A stretch of DNA of 64,000 nucleotides from VXYK01 sp965214565 (GCA_965214565.1 OZ243951.1:930001-994000); one strand, 5' to 3'; shown: positions 25,901 through 34,469, counted from the stretch's first letter. The notes: generated by a model not told the origin, from the letters alone. Translations and numbers: made by a program.

Positions 25901-28855
25901 TCGTCGTCGGCTGGTTCGGCGTCGGTGGCGGTGTCTGATGACGATCCGGCACCTGTGGTCGATGCGTGTGTGGCGGCGTTGACCGGTGATGGAAGCGTTG
26001 CGGGGCAGTGGACGGATTCGTGCGATTCGGTGGGCCGCGAGGACCGTTACGCACGTTTTTTCACTTTCAGCTTGGAGAGCCAGGCGACAGTGACCATCGA
26101 TTTGGAATCGTCTGAGGACACGTATCTGTTTTTGCGCAGCGGGCTTGGCCGCGACGGCGAGGAGCTGTATCGCAACGACGACTACGGCGACGGCTACGAC
26201 TCGCGAATCGCCGAGTCGTTGGCTGCGGGGGGTTACACGGTTGAGGCGACAACGTTCAATAAGTCGACTCCAGGTGCTTTCACACTGAGCGTTGACGGCT
26301 TGGCTGCTCAGCCGCCGCCCCCTGCGCTGCCGGAGATCAGTATCACTGCGGGCAGCGGCGTAACTGAGGGGACCGCGGCGTCGTTTACCGTCACCGCTTC
26401 ACCGGTGCCGACGGCTGTGTTGACGGTCGACGTGACGGTGTCACAAACAGGTGATTTCGGTGTCACGACCGGACCGCGGACGGTGACGATCCCCACCGCC
26501 GGCAGCTACACGTTGACCGTCGCCACCGCTGGTGACACAACCGACGAAACGGATGGGTCAGTCACTGTGTCGATCGACACCGGCACTGGTTACACCGTGT
26601 CAACCTCGGCCGGCTCCGCGACTGTCGCGGTGTCTGATGACGACGACCCGCCGCCACCACCACCTCCACCACCACCTCCTGCGGATTGTGTTTCTGATGA
26701 GGTGTTGGAGTCGGCGCGGGATTATTACGAGTTGCACCAACATCGCGCGCCGGGTTTTGGCCGTAACTGGCGTCGTGTGTTGATCGCGTTCGGTGACGTG
26801 GTCGATGATCAGTTGACTGCGTTCACCGCAGCTGAAGCACTCGAGGGTGAACAGCGATGGTTTGGATGGCGACCGTTCCGCGAAGCACTGGAATGCATCG
26901 AAACAGCCACGCCGCTCGCCGTGCCGGAGATCAGTATCACCGCGGGCAGCGCCGTGACTGAGGGGTCTGCGGCGTCGTTTACCGTCACCGCGTCACCCAA
27001 CCCGACAGCGAACCTGGATGTAACGGTGACCGTCGCCCAAACCGGTGATTTCGGTGTCACAACCGGAACACGCACCGTGACGATCCCCACCAACGGCAGC
27101 TACACGCTGACCGTCGCCACGACCGGTGACACTGCTGATGAGGTTGACGGGTCGGTCACAGTGTCGATCGACACCGGCACCGGCTACACCGTGTCAAGCA
27201 CGTCCGGTTCCGCGACCGTCGCGGTGTCTGATGACGACGACCCGCCACCACCCCCACCGGTTGACCCGGAGATCAGCATCACCGCGGGCAGCGCCGTCAC
27301 TGAGGGGTCTGCGGCGTCGTTTACCGTCACCGCGTCTCCCAACCCGGAGGCGAACCTGGATGTAACGGTGACCGTCGCCCAAAGCGGCGATTTCGGTGCC
27401 GCAACCGGGCCGCGGACGGTGACGATCCCCACGGCCGGCAGCTACACGTTGACTGTCGCCACGACTGGTGACAGCACCGACGAAACCGACGGATCAATCA
27501 CCGTCACCGTGAGCAGCGGCACGGGTTACACAGTGTCGTCGAGCAATAGCAGCGCCACTGTCGTGGTGTCTGATGACGACGACCCGCCTCCACCACCACC
27601 ACCTCCTGCGGATTGTGTTTCTGATGAGGTGTTGGAGTCGGCGCGGGATTATTACGAGTTGCACCAACATCGCGCGCCTGGCTTTGGCCGTAACTGGCGT
27701 CGTGTGTTGATCGCGTTCGGTGATGTGGTTGATGATCAGTTGACTGCGTTCACCGCAGCTGAAGCACTCGAGGGTGAACAGCGATGGTTCGGATGGCGAC
27801 CGTTCCGCGAAGCACTGGAATGCATCGAAACAGCCACACCGCCGACGGATCCGCAGATCAGCGTCGCCGCGGGCAGCGGCGTCACTGAGGGGACCGCAGC
27901 GTCGTTCACGCTCACCGCTTCACCGGCACCGACGGCTGCTTTGACGGTCGACGTGACGGTGTCACAAACAGGTGATTTCGGTGTCACAGCCGGAACACGC
28001 ACCGTGACGATCCCCACAACTGGCAGCTACACGCTGACCGTCGCCACGACCGGTGACACTGCTGATGAGGCCGACGGGTCAGTCACAGTGTCGATCGACA
28101 CCGGCACCGGCTACACCGTGTCAACCACGGCCGGTTCCGCGACCGTCGCGGTGACCGACGACGACGACCCTCCACCACCCCCGCCGGTTGACCCGGAGAT
28201 CAGCATCACCGCAAGCAGCGATGTCACCGAGGGGACCGCGGCGTCGTTCACGCTCACAGCCAACCCGACACCTGCGGCTGGATTGACCGTCAACGTCACG
28301 ATCACACAAAACGGCAACTACGGCGCCGCCACCGGGACACGCACCGTGACCATCCCCACCGGCGGCAGCTACACGTTTACTGTCGCCACAACCAACGACA
28401 GCACCGACGAAGCCGACGGGTCGCTGACGGTGACACTGACCACTGGAACCGGCTACACCGTGTCAACCACACAGAACGCGGCGACGGTGAACGTTGCTGA
28501 TGATGACCTGCCGTCGGCAGGGCCGCCGACGGTGACCGTGGCTGATGCGACCGCTGTTGAAGGCCAGGACTTGACGTTCGTGGTGACACTGTCGAAACCC
28601 AATCCTGAGCCGATCACGTTCCGTTACGGCGGATACGGACGCACCGCGACGATGTGGCAGGACTTCCAGATCGAATACAACGCGGTGCACATACTTGCTG
28701 CGGGCGAAACCGAAGTCAACATCGTCGTGCCGGTCATCGACGACAACACCACAGAAAACAACGAAACGCTACGCATCTACGTGTACGCCACCAGCGGGAT
28801 CGTCATCCGCGACGGGTTCCTCTACGCCACAGGCACCATCACCGACAACGACTGA
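22919..28855 (+). CDS. Giant secreted kexin-like subtilase with P domain; probably phase-variable (G16 tract)
   Basis: 1,978 residues. The start ATG has GGGAG nine bases upstream. Codons 9-13 are a glycine run made by 16 G, and the signal-peptide core (AVAALSTVAMLASTMVLAS) follows. The subtilase domain has D172 (AVVDD), H208 (AAHATKAAG), N307 (AAGNE) and S387 in LTSAATAEVSG, where the usual GTSA-x-P is altered. A P/Homo-B-like domain (about residues 495-630, GEDPDGTWTLKVTD) follows, as in proprotein convertases. Then come two Calx-beta-like domains of another type, a third, one PPC-like domain, five further Calx-beta-like repeats, two two-cysteine modules and the same terminal domain as subtilase 1. 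As sequenced the frame is open. G15 would stop after 20 residues and G17 after about 60. It lies 96 bp after subtilase 1 and probably has its own promoter. Confidence 0.87.
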   Translation: MIKIHAHKGGGGGDPLPRSALKRAVAALSTVAMLASTMVLASTLGTATAESTPSQQSSAGATAVEHGPADPVSTGSESARSSSAAPVPSLPETSRAEAASTIELTDSKFTRETDCFGYNAWLSDELSGCLWHLDRRRSFDGQLGGRPVGSDINISNVWSITKGGNVNVAVVDDTWNPNHHDLVDNVDLSRSHNYAWWLNPPTESPAAHATKAAGVIAARDNDLGSRGIAPRATLFNYNLVESSGWTNQADAMKRNASIVAVSNNSYGLGATRPRFMLTDDLWWEAVDYGLEHGFGGLGTSYVFAAGNERATIPGRDVNTIGYHAHPGVISACAVDNDGRETGYSNTGVALWVCAPVNGHNGEPHNTIGNRVLATFGDNQYSGFGLTSAATAEVSGVVALIRSVNPYLTWRDVKLILAQTAQKNDPTHASWSNGALQYRSSSRRYSFSPVYGFGVVDASAAVNAALNWKRVPAAVSRTVKSGGPEYGSDRSGNGPDSWDARILSNGETTELTLAGPSDIDFLEDVGVSLYLYSPQGRDLRIELVSPSGTTSTLIDAIASRDQCPNGRHTGFDYTGNLCWINGQVVKLTSSEFLGEDPDGTWTLKVTDPLTAAGDSYGTTTLYSWQARFLGHAGSSTDTAPRARLRVNNVNGIETAVNEGSTVRVTASLSGGTVSQDVVIPVEIEPGTATAPGNANADYSKTGLSIRIPAGQSSGSATFNIAADNISEYDETLSVRWPNPHGASAPQSVLLLGDPVEVTIRGNLAPAAPPRTVTLAATSPTVVEGEAAEITVTLSGGAWNKDIVLPVSYGPGTATATGAGSAVDFYPLSLDDYPVTSIRIPAGTTSLTYKLETSEDDNWVGKESPETLSVVVARPAGLRNEVTLVGSPVRLTIVESGGTKPPSKNEPEVSVVAGSGVVEGGDAVFTISAAPTPASALDVTVAVSQSGDFGAATGPRTVTIPTSGSVTLRVPTTDDSDDEADGSVIATVSTGTGYTVSSSAGSASVAVSDDDPAPVVDACVAALTGDGSVAGQWTDSCDSVGREDRYARFFTFSLESQATVTIDLESSEDTYLFLRSGLGRDGEELYRNDDYGDGYDSRIAESLAAGGYTVEATTFNKSTPGAFTLSVDGLAAQPPPPALPEISITAGSGVTEGTAASFTVTASPVPTAVLTVDVTVSQTGDFGVTTGPRTVTIPTAGSYTLTVATAGDTTDETDGSVTVSIDTGTGYTVSTSAGSATVAVSDDDDPPPPPPPPPPPADCVSDEVLESARDYYELHQHRAPGFGRNWRRVLIAFGDVVDDQLTAFTAAEALEGEQRWFGWRPFREALECIETATPLAVPEISITAGSAVTEGSAASFTVTASPNPTANLDVTVTVAQTGDFGVTTGTRTVTIPTNGSYTLTVATTGDTADEVDGSVTVSIDTGTGYTVSSTSGSATVAVSDDDDPPPPPPVDPEISITAGSAVTEGSAASFTVTASPNPEANLDVTVTVAQSGDFGAATGPRTVTIPTAGSYTLTVATTGDSTDETDGSITVTVSSGTGYTVSSSNSSATVVVSDDDDPPPPPPPPADCVSDEVLESARDYYELHQHRAPGFGRNWRRVLIAFGDVVDDQLTAFTAAEALEGEQRWFGWRPFREALECIETATPPTDPQISVAAGSGVTEGTAASFTLTASPAPTAALTVDVTVSQTGDFGVTAGTRTVTIPTTGSYTLTVATTGDTADEADGSVTVSIDTGTGYTVSTTAGSATVAVTDDDDPPPPPPVDPEISITASSDVTEGTAASFTLTANPTPAAGLTVNVTITQNGNYGAATGTRTVTIPTGGSYTFTVATTNDSTDEADGSLTVTLTTGTGYTVSTTQNAATVNVADDDLPSAGPPTVTVADATAVEGQDLTFVVTLSKPNPEPITFRYGGYGRTATMWQDFQIEYNAVHILAAGETEVNIVVPVIDDNTTENNETLRIYVYATSGIVIRDGFLYATGTITDND
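22943..22958 (+). repeat. Homopolymer G16 tract at the start of subtilase 2
   Basis: Sixteen consecutive G begin at codon 9, between the start codon and the signal-peptide core. Loss of one G leads to a TGA seven codons past the tract; gain of one leads to a TGA about 47 codons past it. The position before the export signal means that any length other than G16 plus or minus 3n should abolish the protein. Homopolymers this long are hypermutable by slipped-strand mispairing. An assembly length error is possible. Confidence 0.92.
26687..26908 (+). repeat. Two-cysteine helical module, copy 4 (subtilase 2)
   Basis: 74 residues, CVSDEVLESARDYYEL to ECIETA, with RVLIAFGDVVDDQLTAFTAAEALEGE. It follows a run of about ten prolines and precedes a Calx-beta-like repeat. 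DNA at the 5' end is essentially identical to copies 2, 3 and 5. Confidence 0.85.
27614..27835 (+). repeat. Two-cysteine helical module, copy 5 (subtilase 2)
   Basis: 74 residues identical in protein sequence to copy 4 over the portions compared, with only scattered silent changes. It follows a PPPPPPPPAD linker. Confidence 0.85.
28420..28855 (+). repeat. C-terminal duplicated block, subtilase 2 copy
   Basis: Near-identical partner of 22387-22822 in direct orientation about 6 kb away. Recombination between the two would fuse the genes and delete the intervening DNA, including the G16 tract. Confidence 0.85.
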
Positions 28856-28931
28856 CAGCAACCTCGGCGAAAGCACCCGAAGACCGGGGCTCCGGCCACC
28901 CCCGCCGAAACCCCCGCGGTATCATGCCGCC

Positions 28932-30890
28932 GTGAACGCCTCCGGATCACCGTCGTGGGTGCCGTCGCCGCAGCGGGTCGAAAACACCAACCTCGCTGAG
29001 TTCTGTGATCGTCACGGGTTCTCGACCTACCAGGAGTTGCATTCCTGGTCAGTCGCTGAACCGACTGCATTCTGGGCTTCAGCGTGGGACGAGTTGGGCG
29101 TGATCGGTGACGGGGGCGACCGAGTCATCGAACCGTCCAAGCAATTCTGGAAGACCCGCTTCTTTCCCGACGCCTCGCTCAACGTCGCCGAGAACCTGCT
29201 GGGTTCCGTCGCGGACGACCAGCCTGCGGTGATCTCGTTCGCAGAGGACCCGTCGTTGTGCACCGAGATCAGCGGTCGTGATCTGCGGCTGCTGGTGGGA
29301 CAGCTCCAAGTTGCGATGCGCAGAGCGGGAGTGGGCCCCGGCGACTGCGTCGCAGCATGGCTGCCGCACATCATCGAGACCGTCGCGGTCATGTTGGCGA
29401 CTGCCTCGATCGGGGCGGTGTTCTCATCGACCTCCCCCGACTTCGGCGTAGACGGGGTCATCGACCGGTTCGGCCAGGTCAAGCCGAAACTCCTGTTCGT
29501 GTGCGACGCCTACAGCTACGGCGGCAAGGTCCACGACCGGCTCTGCATGCTCGGCGAGATCAACGCGGCCCTGCCGTCAGTGCAGCAGATCGTCGTTGTC
29601 CCCCACCTCGGCGTCGACGGAACCGGCGGAGTCGCCAAGGCGGTCACGCTCGAGGGGTTCATCGACAAGATCGAGCCGACCGAGCCCACCTTCACACGTT
29701 TCGGGTTCGATCATCCGTGGTATGTGCTGTTCTCGTCGGGCACCACCGGCAGACCCAAGTGCATCGTCCATCGCGCGGGCGGGGTCCTGTTGAAGCACCT
29801 GGTCGAACACCAACTGCACTGCGATGTCAAACACGGTGACCGCGTCTTCTACTACACCACCGCCGGATGGATGATGTGGAACTGGCAGGTCTCCAGCCTG
29901 GCGTCGGGGGCGACCCTGGTCCTCTACGACGGCGCTCCGATGTTCCCCGACGGCAACCGGCTCTTCGACCTGGCCGACACCGCGGAGACAACGCTTTTCG
30001 GAACTTCCGCAAAGTTCATCGAGGCGCTCGGCAAGTCCGGTCTGCGACCCGTCGACACGCATGACCTCACGAGCCTGCGCACAATAACCTCCACTGGTTC
30101 GACGCTGGCACCGGAGGGGTTCCGTACCGTCTATGAGCGGGTCAAGGCCGGCGTTCATCTGGCCTCGATCTCGGGCGGTACCGACCTGTGCGGTTGCCTC
30201 GTGGCGGGTGATCCGACCAGCCCGGTTTACGCCGGAGAGATCCAGCGCGCCTCGTTGGGCCTTGATATCGACGTGGTCGACGAACTCGGCAACACGCTGG
30301 GGACAAAGCGCAGGGGCGAACTGGTATGCCGCAATGCCTTCCCGTCGATGCCGCTCGGCTTTCACGACGACCCAGACGACGGCCGCTACCAAGCCGCCTA
30401 CTATCAGCGCATTGCCGGTGTCTGGCACCAGGGCGACTTCGCCGAACGGACCGAGCACGACGGGTTCGTCATCCATGGCCGCTCCGACGCAACCCTCAAT
30501 CCCGGCGGCGTCCGCATCGGCACAGCTGAGATCTACCGACAGATCGACAAAGTCCCCGAAGTGGCCGAGAGCGTCGTCATCGGCCAGAGCCACGAGGGCG
30601 ACACCCGCATCGTCTGTTTCGTCGTGCTGACCGACGGGTGCTCACTCGATGAGGAGCTCAGCGACCGGATCAAGACAACCGTGCGAACAGGAGCGACTCC
30701 ACGCCATGTGCCAGCGGTGATCGGTCAGGTGAGCGAGATTCCCCGCACCCGCAGCGGCAAGATCGTCGAGTTGGCCGTCAAGGCCACCGTCGAAGGCGAC
30801 GATGTCGCCAACACCGAAGCGTTGGCGAACCCGGAGGCCCTCGACGAGTTCCGCGATCACCCTGCACTCACATCGCCTCGTTCGACTTGA
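28932..30890 (+). CDS. aacS: Acetoacetyl-CoA synthetase
   Basis: 652 residues of the acetoacetate-CoA ligase family (ANL superfamily), which activates acetoacetate with ATP and CoA. The N-terminal FWASAWDELG and FFPDASLNVAENLL blocks are typical of acetyl/acetoacetyl-CoA synthetases. The ATP loop is FSSGTTGRPKCIVH, followed by YTTAGWMMWNW, SISGGTDLCGCLVAG, FVIHGRSDATLNPGGVRIGTAEIYR and the C-terminal lysine region PRTRSGKIVELAVK. Reading is open further upstream, but similarity starts at the GTG at 28932, 77 bp after subtilase 2. It follows the protease but looks functionally unrelated; it links ketone bodies or leucine/PHB breakdown to acetyl-CoA. Confidence 0.92.
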   Translation: MNASGSPSWVPSPQRVENTNLAEFCDRHGFSTYQELHSWSVAEPTAFWASAWDELGVIGDGGDRVIEPSKQFWKTRFFPDASLNVAENLLGSVADDQPAVISFAEDPSLCTEISGRDLRLLVGQLQVAMRRAGVGPGDCVAAWLPHIIETVAVMLATASIGAVFSSTSPDFGVDGVIDRFGQVKPKLLFVCDAYSYGGKVHDRLCMLGEINAALPSVQQIVVVPHLGVDGTGGVAKAVTLEGFIDKIEPTEPTFTRFGFDHPWYVLFSSGTTGRPKCIVHRAGGVLLKHLVEHQLHCDVKHGDRVFYYTTAGWMMWNWQVSSLASGATLVLYDGAPMFPDGNRLFDLADTAETTLFGTSAKFIEALGKSGLRPVDTHDLTSLRTITSTGSTLAPEGFRTVYERVKAGVHLASISGGTDLCGCLVAGDPTSPVYAGEIQRASLGLDIDVVDELGNTLGTKRRGELVCRNAFPSMPLGFHDDPDDGRYQAAYYQRIAGVWHQGDFAERTEHDGFVIHGRSDATLNPGGVRIGTAEIYRQIDKVPEVAESVVIGQSHEGDTRIVCFVVLTDGCSLDEELSDRIKTTVRTGATPRHVPAVIGQVSEIPRTRSGKIVELAVKATVEGDDVANTEALANPEALDEFRDHPALTSPRST

Positions 30891-30913
30891 ACTGGGGCGA
30901 CTAAAGTCGTCGT

Positions 30914-31843
30914 ATGGCCAGCGTTGAAATCTCCAACGGAATTACCATCGAGTACGACGTCCGGGGGGAGGGCGAGCCGGTCCTGTTCGTGATGGGACTC
31001 GGCGGCCAGCTCATCGACTGGTCCGAGGAGTTCATCGACCTGTTCGTCGCCCGCGGCTACCAGGTGATCCGATTCGACAACCGCGACTCGGGCCTGTCCT
31101 CGCAAACCGACTGGGAACCACCGTCGTCCCGCAGGTCGATGATGTCGATGCTGAGTAGAAGGCCGCTGCGGGATGTGGGTTACACCGTTGAGGACATGGC
31201 CGTTGACGCTGCCCAACTGCTGGGCGCGCTCAACATCGACTCCGCGCACGTCGTCGGCATCTCGATGGGAGGCATGATCGCCCAAGCCATGACCGTCAAC
31301 CACCCGAACAAGGTGCGCAGCCTCTGCTCCATCGCCAGCAACCCTGGGGATCGCAGGTCGGGCGGCATAGCCCTTTCGCTCATCCGGCAGTTCCGCAAAC
31401 GCCCCGAACTGACCATCGAGAACGCAGCGGGCGAGTCGGTGAGGATGTTCCGAGCCATTTCCGGTGACCACTTCGACGCCGAACGCCACCGTTTGAACAC
31501 AACGGCCTCGGTACAGAGGAGCTTCACGCCCTCCGGCACCGCCCGCCAGACCGCAGCCATCGGCGCGAGCCCCGACCGTACCCGCAGACTCGCCAAGACC
31601 TCCGTCCCTACGCTGGTGATCCACGGCATGAAGGACCCGCTCGTCAAGCCCAGCGGAGGTATCGCCACAGCTCGGGCGATCCCCAGTTCGCGCCTGTTGA
31701 TGCTGCCCGATATGGGCCATGATCTGCCCCTGCCTCGTTGGCAGGAACTGTGCGACGCCATAGTCGCCAACATCGAACGCGCCCAGGCCGCCGAGAAGGG
31801 CACGCTCGTCTCCGCGAGAATGTCGCCGACTCCGAACCGCTAG
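30914..31843 (+). CDS. Alpha/beta-hydrolase fold protein
   Basis: A 309-residue hydrolase with a full catalytic triad: S117 in the nucleophile elbow GISMGG, D241 (HGMKDPLV) and H269 (MGHDLP). The N-terminal half has FVMGLGGQLIDW (oxyanion loop) and VIRFDNRDSGLSS, typical of the family that includes aclacinomycin methylesterase RdmC-like enzymes. No signal peptide is visible, so it is probably cytoplasmic. It is 23 bp after aacS and 27 bp before the SulP gene, probably one transcript. The substrate is unknown. Confidence 0.85.
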   Translation: MASVEISNGITIEYDVRGEGEPVLFVMGLGGQLIDWSEEFIDLFVARGYQVIRFDNRDSGLSSQTDWEPPSSRRSMMSMLSRRPLRDVGYTVEDMAVDAAQLLGALNIDSAHVVGISMGGMIAQAMTVNHPNKVRSLCSIASNPGDRRSGGIALSLIRQFRKRPELTIENAAGESVRMFRAISGDHFDAERHRLNTTASVQRSFTPSGTARQTAAIGASPDRTRRLAKTSVPTLVIHGMKDPLVKPSGGIATARAIPSSRLLMLPDMGHDLPLPRWQELCDAIVANIERAQAAEKGTLVSARMSPTPNR

Positions 31844-31870
31844 AACCCGCTCAAGCAAGCGCCGGAGGCC

Positions 31871-33502
31871 ATGCGCTACGACCTGCAAACATTTCGGGGC
31901 GATGTCACCAGCGGTGCTATGGCCGCGGTCATTTCGATCACGCCCGCCGCGACCTTCGGGGTGGTCTCCGGGCTGGGCGCTGTCAGCGGGATCTACGGTG
32001 CCATCGCGGTCGGTTTGTTAGTAGGCCTGTCCGGGCGCGAACGCCCCCAGGTGGCGTCAACAAGCAGTGTCATGGCCGTGGCCATGGTCACTGTCCTGGC
32101 CACGACTGCAGACACAGCCGCGGAGGCGTTCACCATCGTGATCCTTGCAGGTCTGCTTCAGGTGCTCTTCGGCGCGGCGAAGATAGGCAGCTACATCTCC
32201 TACACGCCCTACTCGGTGATCGCCGGTTTCACGTCGGGCATCGGGGCGATGCTCGTGCTCTCGCAGGTTCAGGCGTTCCTTGGCGGAACGATCAAGATCT
32301 CCAAACCGGTCACCACGATCCGTGCCTGGCCCGACGTGTTCAGCAACGCCGACACGCCAAGCGCAGTCATCGCGGTCGTCACGCTCGCGGTCACGTTCCT
32401 CTGGCCGCGCAGACTGCGTCAAACCGTGCCCGCGATGGTCGCCGGTCTGGTCACCGGCACCCTGCTCAGCGTCGTCTACCTGTCTGATGTGGCAACGATC
32501 GACAAGGTTCCGACGGGCCTTCCGGAACTGCAGTTGCCGAGCACATCGCTCAGCTTCCTGGCTTCTGCTGTGGTCCCGGCCCTCACGATTGCCCTGCTCA
32601 GTTCGCTGCGCGGTCTCGTGTCGTCGCTGGCGGTCGATTCCCAGACGCGCACCCGGGAGGACCCGGACCGGGGCCTGCTGAGCATGGGTGCCGGCAACGT
32701 GGCCGCCGGTCTCGTCGGTGGCCTGCCCGGTCACATGACTTTCGCGACGACGATGCTCAACATGCGCATGGGCGGAAGGACGCAGGTCTCAACAGTGACC
32801 CGGGCGGTGGTCCTGTTCCTGATGGTGCTCGGCCTCGGGCACTATCTCGAGTTCGTCCCGCATGCCGCGCTCGCCGGGGTGCTGTTCGTCATCGGCTGGG
32901 AGATGATCGATTGGCGGTTCCTGGTGCGGATACACCGCGTTCAGCGCGAACACCTGTTGATCATGGTCACCACGCTGGGCATCACCCTGTTCGTGGACCT
33001 GATCACCGCCATCGCGGTAGGTCTGATCGTGTCGGGGATGATCGGGGCGCGGCAGTTCGAACGGCTGCAGCTCGACAACATCATCTCAGTTCCCCTGCTC
33101 GACCAGGTATTTCTTGACGACGAGGACCCTGACGAGCATGGCATCAGCCCATATTCAGCTCGGGTGGGGCTCGTCAAGCTGCGCGGCAGTTACACGGTAG
33201 CTTCCTCGAGCAAGCTGATGCGAATCATCGGCGACGACATCGTCGGCCACGAGGTCGTGATCCTCGACTTCTCCGAGACCGACCACATCGACGACAGCGC
33301 CGCGCTGGTGATCGAACAGTTGGTCGACACGGCTGCGACCAGCGGCACGGACTGCGTCGTGACCGGACTCAGCGGCGCGCCCGCGGCGACGCTGGAGTCG
33401 CTCAACGTGCTTCGGCGCGTCCCCGCCGAACAAGTCATGGAAACGCTCGACACAGCCCGGGACAAGGCCCGACAGCTGCTCGACAACCCGCGATCAGGCT
33501 GA
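31871..33502 (+). CDS. SulP-family anion permease with STAS domain
   Basis: A 543-residue membrane protein with the SulP/SLC26 architecture: many hydrophobic helices to about residue 400 (GAMAAVISITPAATFGVVSGL, SYTPYSVIAGFTSGIGAMLV, VPHAALAGVLFVIGWEMIDW) and a cytoplasmic STAS domain from about 430 (RVGLVKLRGSYTVASSSKLM, VVILDFSETDHIDDSAALVIEQL). The family carries sulfate, bicarbonate or dicarboxylates. The DDSA serine is at the site phosphorylated in anti-sigma-antagonist relatives. No carbonic anhydrase gene is adjacent, so the substrate is open. It overlaps the convergent EamA gene by 9 bp. Confidence 0.9.
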   Translation: MRYDLQTFRGDVTSGAMAAVISITPAATFGVVSGLGAVSGIYGAIAVGLLVGLSGRERPQVASTSSVMAVAMVTVLATTADTAAEAFTIVILAGLLQVLFGAAKIGSYISYTPYSVIAGFTSGIGAMLVLSQVQAFLGGTIKISKPVTTIRAWPDVFSNADTPSAVIAVVTLAVTFLWPRRLRQTVPAMVAGLVTGTLLSVVYLSDVATIDKVPTGLPELQLPSTSLSFLASAVVPALTIALLSSLRGLVSSLAVDSQTRTREDPDRGLLSMGAGNVAAGLVGGLPGHMTFATTMLNMRMGGRTQVSTVTRAVVLFLMVLGLGHYLEFVPHAALAGVLFVIGWEMIDWRFLVRIHRVQREHLLIMVTTLGITLFVDLITAIAVGLIVSGMIGARQFERLQLDNIISVPLLDQVFLDDEDPDEHGISPYSARVGLVKLRGSYTVASSSKLMRIIGDDIVGHEVVILDFSETDHIDDSAALVIEQLVDTAATSGTDCVVTGLSGAPAATLESLNVLRRVPAEQVMETLDTARDKARQLLDNPRSG

Positions 33503-34408
33503 CGGTCTGCGGAAGGCGGGGCTCGCGAATCGGCGGACACGACGGATCTCGACTCCGGTGTCGACGACGAACACGACCAGAGCTAACCAGATCAACACGA
33601 ATCCCAGAGCCTGCCCCCCGCCCCAGGATTCGTTCCACCACAGGACACCCAAGCAGAACTGGATCGTCGGCGCCAGGAACTGGAGCATCCCGACGATCCA
33701 GAGTTCGATGCGCCGCGCCGACGCGGAGAACAGCAGCAGCGGGGCGATCGTCATGGCGCCCGCTCCCAGCAGCCAGATGTCGAGGGCGATGTCGGACACG
33801 CCGAACACAGCGTCGCCGCTGAGCGCCCGAACGACCAACAGGCACAGCACGAAGGGCAGCATCAACAGCATCTCGATGGTCAGCCCGTCCCAGGTTCCTG
33901 CCGGCGAAGTCTTGCGGAACAGCCCGTAGAGGGCGAACGAGGCGGCAAGGTAAAGGGCGATCCACGGAACCGTCCCGACGTCGAGGGCGAGGACCAGCAC
34001 ACCGAGTGCGGCGATCAGCACCGTCGTCATGGGTACGAGGCGCAACCGTTCCCGAAGCACGACCACACCGAGCACCACGCTCATCAGCGGATTGATGAAG
34101 TAGCCGAGGCTCGCCTCCAAGACCCGGTCGGTCGTCACGACCCAGATGAAGGCGATCCAGTTGGTAGCGAGCAGAGACGCGGTTAGCCCGTACTTGAGCA
34201 GGTCCTGCGGCGCGGCGACCAGGGTCCGGAGCCTGGACAGCGAACCCCCGATCAACTGCCAGCCGACCAAGATCGCAGCTGCAGCCGCGGCGCGCCACAG
34301 AATCACGTCGAACAGCGGTATGTCGCCCTCGATCCGCCAGTAGATCGGCGACAGACCCCAGAGCAGATAGGCCAGGACACCGAGCAGCACACCCCGATTC
34401 ACCGACAC
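33494..34408 (-). CDS. rarD: RarD/EamA-family membrane transporter
   Basis: 304 residues with about ten hydrophobic helices in two EamA repeats. The opening RGVLLGVLAYLLWGLSPIYW and the middle LLATNWIAFIWVVTTDRVLEASLGYFINPLMSVVLGVVVLRERL are characteristic of RarD proteins. RarD was named for chloramphenicol sensitivity; the transported compound is not known. The gene is single, converging on sulP and divergent from the DUF3039 gene. Confidence 0.88.
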   Translation of the reverse strand: MSVNRGVLLGVLAYLLWGLSPIYWRIEGDIPLFDVILWRAAAAAAILVGWQLIGGSLSRLRTLVAAPQDLLKYGLTASLLATNWIAFIWVVTTDRVLEASLGYFINPLMSVVLGVVVLRERLRLVPMTTVLIAALGVLVLALDVGTVPWIALYLAASFALYGLFRKTSPAGTWDGLTIEMLLMLPFVLCLLVVRALSGDAVFGVSDIALDIWLLGAGAMTIAPLLLFSASARRIELWIVGMLQFLAPTIQFCLGVLWWNESWGGGQALGFVLIWLALVVFVVDTGVEIRRVRRFASPAFRRPSA

Positions 34409-34469
34409 ACGCTACGTCGGCGCGGCGTTCGATCGCGCTGAAGCGCCGCGATTGAGGCACACTTGACAC

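Larger units (their letters stand above)
26326..28500 (+). repeat. Array of Calx-beta-like domain repeats in subtilase 2
   Basis: Five repeats of the same type as in subtilase 1 (EISITAGSxVTEG to SDDDDPPPPP), interrupted by two two-cysteine modules. Proline runs are encoded by varied CCN codons rather than pure C, unlike the C19 tract elsewhere in this window. Confidence 0.82.

Noticed and set aside
18736..27613. Regularly spaced repeats resembling a CRISPR array
   Set aside because: Repeats are 222-300 bp, in frame and encode protein domains; no short repeat-spacer pattern and no cas genes.
18736..27613. Proline-coding runs (CCN) in the protease linkers as further slippage tracts
   Set aside because: They are mixed CCG/CCA/CCT codons, not pure homopolymers; slippage would be mostly in multiples of three.
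28695..28931. Upstream extension of the AacS frame into subtilase 2
   Set aside because: It overlaps the end of the protease in another frame; AacS similarity starts at 28932.
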